64,000 nt of DNA, from contig CANLZY010000012.1 of the NCBI GenBank assembly GCA_947495685.1, positions 62,001 through 126,000 on the forward strand, written 5' to 3'. Below the pieces are notes generated by a model. That model did no database searches and had not been told where the DNA came from. It was given only the letters and a program-made list of their open reading frames with translations. The stretch is from an uncultured Tropicimonas sp. Lineage in GTDB: Bacteria > Pseudomonadota > Alphaproteobacteria > Rhodobacterales > Rhodobacteraceae. Of the stretch, positions 62,809 to 64,000 are shown one piece after another; positions within the stretch are counted from its first letter, which is position 1, and each line of letters starts with the position of its first letter. The position numbers and the translations under genes were made by a program.

Positions 62809-63378
62809 TCATAGCCAGAAAATGACTGTTGCCGCGAGAGCGATGGCCGAGAGGAAGGCCTTTGGGTATCTGTCGTGGCGTGATGCCACTCGTCGCCAGT
62901 CCTTGAGGCGACCGAACGTGCACTCGATGCGATAGCGGCGCTTGTATCGCTGCTTGTTGTATTTGATCTTTGTCTTGCGGGACGTCCTGGGCGGGATGCA
63001 CGGGCGAATTCCTCTATCTGCCAGTGCGTTCCGGAACCAATCCGCATCGTGGCCCCTGTCGGCGAGCAGCCAGTCGGCATCCGGCAGGGAGCCAAACTTG
63101 GCCGCAGCGCCCGTGTCGTCGCTCGCCTGGCCGGCTGTGACGAAGAAGCGGATCGGACGCCTATTGTGATCGGTGACGGCATGAAGCTTGGTATTCATTC
63201 CCCCCTTCGTTCGACCGATCAGGCATCCACGCCCGCCTTTTTCACGCTCAGGCTCGATGCCGTGCGGTGTGCCTTCAAATATGTCGCGTCGATCATGATG
63301 GTCCGGGGATCGTGAGCTTCTTCTGCCAGGCCGGTCATGATCCGGGCAAAGACACCCATTCGGCTCCAGCGCACCCAA
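62809..63378 (-). CDS. IS5-type transposase, second frame (orfB)
   Basis: C-terminal half of the IS transposase, reached by a probable -1 frameshift from orfA. The open frame begins at 63378 but real decoding starts near GTGAAAAAGG (about 63237). It contains KGGMNTKLHAVTDHNRRPIRF, the second catalytic aspartate in LLADRGHDADWF and the glutamate in RIECTFGRLKDWRR, with RSEFALDWLG-free ending. The frame has no good start codon of its own. Confidence 0.85.
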   Translation of the reverse strand: MGALEPNGCLCPDHDRPGRRSSRSPDHHDRRDIFEGTPHGIEPEREKGGRGCLIGRTKGGMNTKLHAVTDHNRRPIRFFVTAGQASDDTGAAAKFGSLPDADWLLADRGHDADWFRNALADRGIRPCIPPRTSRKTKIKYNKQRYKRRYRIECTFGRLKDWRRVASRHDRYPKAFLSAIALAATVIFWL

Positions 63379-63566
63379 CGGATGTAAAGGGTCTTGTGAG
63401 GGCCGTATTCGACGGGAGCATCACGCCACCTCAACCCATTGCGGTTGATGCACATAATCCCACTCAACACCCGCCGATCATCGACACGGGGACGCCCGTG
63501 AGACTTGGGAAAGAGTGGGCGCAACCGCTCCATCTGTTCGTCGTCCAACCAGTATGGATCACCCAT
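63219..63566 (-). CDS. IS5-type transposase, first frame (orfA)
   Basis: N-terminal half of the transposase, 115 residues: MGDPYWLDDEQMERLRPLFP, VLSGIMCINRNGLRWRDAP, YIRWVRWSRMGVFARIM, and the first catalytic aspartate in RTIMIDATYLKAHRTAS. It ends SLSVKKAGVDA with a stop beyond the slippery A5G run, which is the expected frameshift site into orfB. Confidence 0.85.
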   Translation of the reverse strand: MGDPYWLDDEQMERLRPLFPKSHGRPRVDDRRVLSGIMCINRNGLRWRDAPVEYGPHKTLYIRWVRWSRMGVFARIMTGLAEEAHDPRTIMIDATYLKAHRTASSLSVKKAGVDA

Positions 63567-63784
63567 ACCACACCTCCAGGGAGGTGCCGGGAATCATGCC
63601 CCAAGATCCAAGTCAATGGGGCCTGACCCTGAGCACCATTCACGTACGGGGGGCGGGCTGCGTGCGTTCCCTCGAAGATAATACTTCGATTTTGAATGAT
63701 TCTGCGGCACGGTGCGCGCCGTTGACCGGGTCGGGCTGATCGGGTGGACGTGTAGGTTGGTGCAATTACAATGGGGACGCTTCC

Positions 63785-64000
63785 ATGCCCAAGAAACTTC
63801 TCGCCGAATTCATAGGTACGTTCTGGTTGGTGTTGGGGGGCTGTGGAGCAGCCGTTCTGGCGACCGGAAATCTCGATGTCGGTATCGGATGGGTCGGCGT
63901 CGCGCTGGCCTTTGGCCTGACAGTCATGACCATGGCCTATGCCGTTGGCGGCATCTCCGGGGGCCATTTCAACCCTGCGGTGTCGCTTGGCCTGATGATC
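63785..64000 (+). CDS. aqpZ: Aquaporin Z, N-terminal part
   Basis: Water channel, cut by the right edge after 72 residues. It reads [20 protein letters not shown], then [22 protein letters not shown] and the first NPA motif in [12 protein letters not shown], the signature of MIP-family channels; the second NPA lies outside. Helix 1 and helix 2 are visible. The ATG at 63785 follows GGGGA upstream. The 150 bases between the IS and this start hold no gene but presumably its promoter. Confidence 0.9.
   Translation, partial: MPKKLLAEFIGTFWLVLGGCGAAVLATGNLDVGIGWVGVALAFGLTVMTMAYAVGGISGGHFNPAVSLGLMI

Larger units (their letters stand above)
62800..63634 (-). mobile_element. IS5-family (IS427-group) insertion sequence
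   Basis: About 835 bases with two overlapping transposase frames joined by frameshift. Candidate imperfect terminal repeats read GTGTCAGGACTCAT at the left (starting at or next to the qor stop codon) and, reversed, GGGTCAGGCCCCAT at the right (10 of 12 core bases alike). I do not see a clear target-site duplication. The transposase has an intact DDE set, so the element may be active. It is typical of IS5/IS427 elements of alphaproteobacteria. Confidence 0.85.

Overview
The window is a G+C-rich chromosomal segment of an alphaproteobacterium, almost certainly Rhodobacteraceae (Roseobacter-type marine lineage). Evidence: a 46-residue aa3-oxidase subunit IV, an Mcl1-type malyl-CoA lyase, a COQ9 homologue and a long-chain polyprenyl diphosphate synthase (ubiquinone-10 type), a TIGR02302-like protein, VPLPA-CTERM-like surface proteins, and many GTGA/ATGA stop-start overlaps. 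I see no prophage, CRISPR array, rRNA or tRNA. The only clear mobile element is one IS5-type insertion near the right end.

Layout. 1-5.9 kb: tail of a DUF2062 protein, an RND efflux pair with a palindrome in its promoter region, and an L-threonylcarbamoyladenylate synthase. 6-13.4 kb: acyl-CoA dehydrogenase coupled to an MBL hydrolase, a DUF6173-like protein, oxidase subunit IV, a lipoprotein, AzlCD exporter, GNAT enzyme, an unknown membrane protein and GreA. 13.7-20.4 kb: ETF-quinone oxidoreductase, a TPR protein overlapping ispE, polyprenyl synthase, DUF2007 plus a TrmN6-like methyltransferase, and a DUF465 peptide. 20.4-28.2 kb: DMT exporter, LysR regulator, phaB/phaA, an EAL protein, DNA glycosylase Tag, and a three-gene run with two paralogous SpoIIAA/STAS-like proteins. 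28.4-35.8 kb: TlpA-like thioredoxin divergent from argH, two tiny lipoproteins (one LptM-like), a DUF374 acyltransferase, lysA and the TIGR02302 protein. 36-41.8 kb: plsC-ftsX-ftsE, a zinc-ribbon membrane protein, mcl1 and accA.

42-46 kb: a decayed cytochrome c peroxidase, then dgcN-dgcA and a D-amino-acid transaminase ending in a strong terminator, a compact D-glutamate/D-amino-acid catabolic operon. 46-56.4 kb: small proteins, an N-formylglutamate amidohydrolase-like enzyme, pyruvate kinase, rpmI-rplT, a SulP transporter without STAS domain, and pheS and pheT separated by two small genes on the opposite strand. 56.4-64 kb: NlpC/P60-like protein, an MsrQ-like heme protein, YtoQ, a tandem duplication of a CTERM surface protein with its terminator, rpsU, COQ9, a quinone oxidoreductase with an IS element abutting its stop codon, and the start of an aquaporin gene.

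Most of the window is ordinary core metabolism: C2/acetyl-CoA assimilation (phaA/B, mcl1, accA), respiration, translation, lysine/arginine synthesis and cell division. The least explained items are a two-copy intergenic element whose sequence boxes and spacing are conserved while its hairpin arms covary, the paralogous SpoIIAA-like operon, the argH/tlpA junction with facing self-complementary Shine-Dalgarno sequences, and the tandem CTERM duplication.
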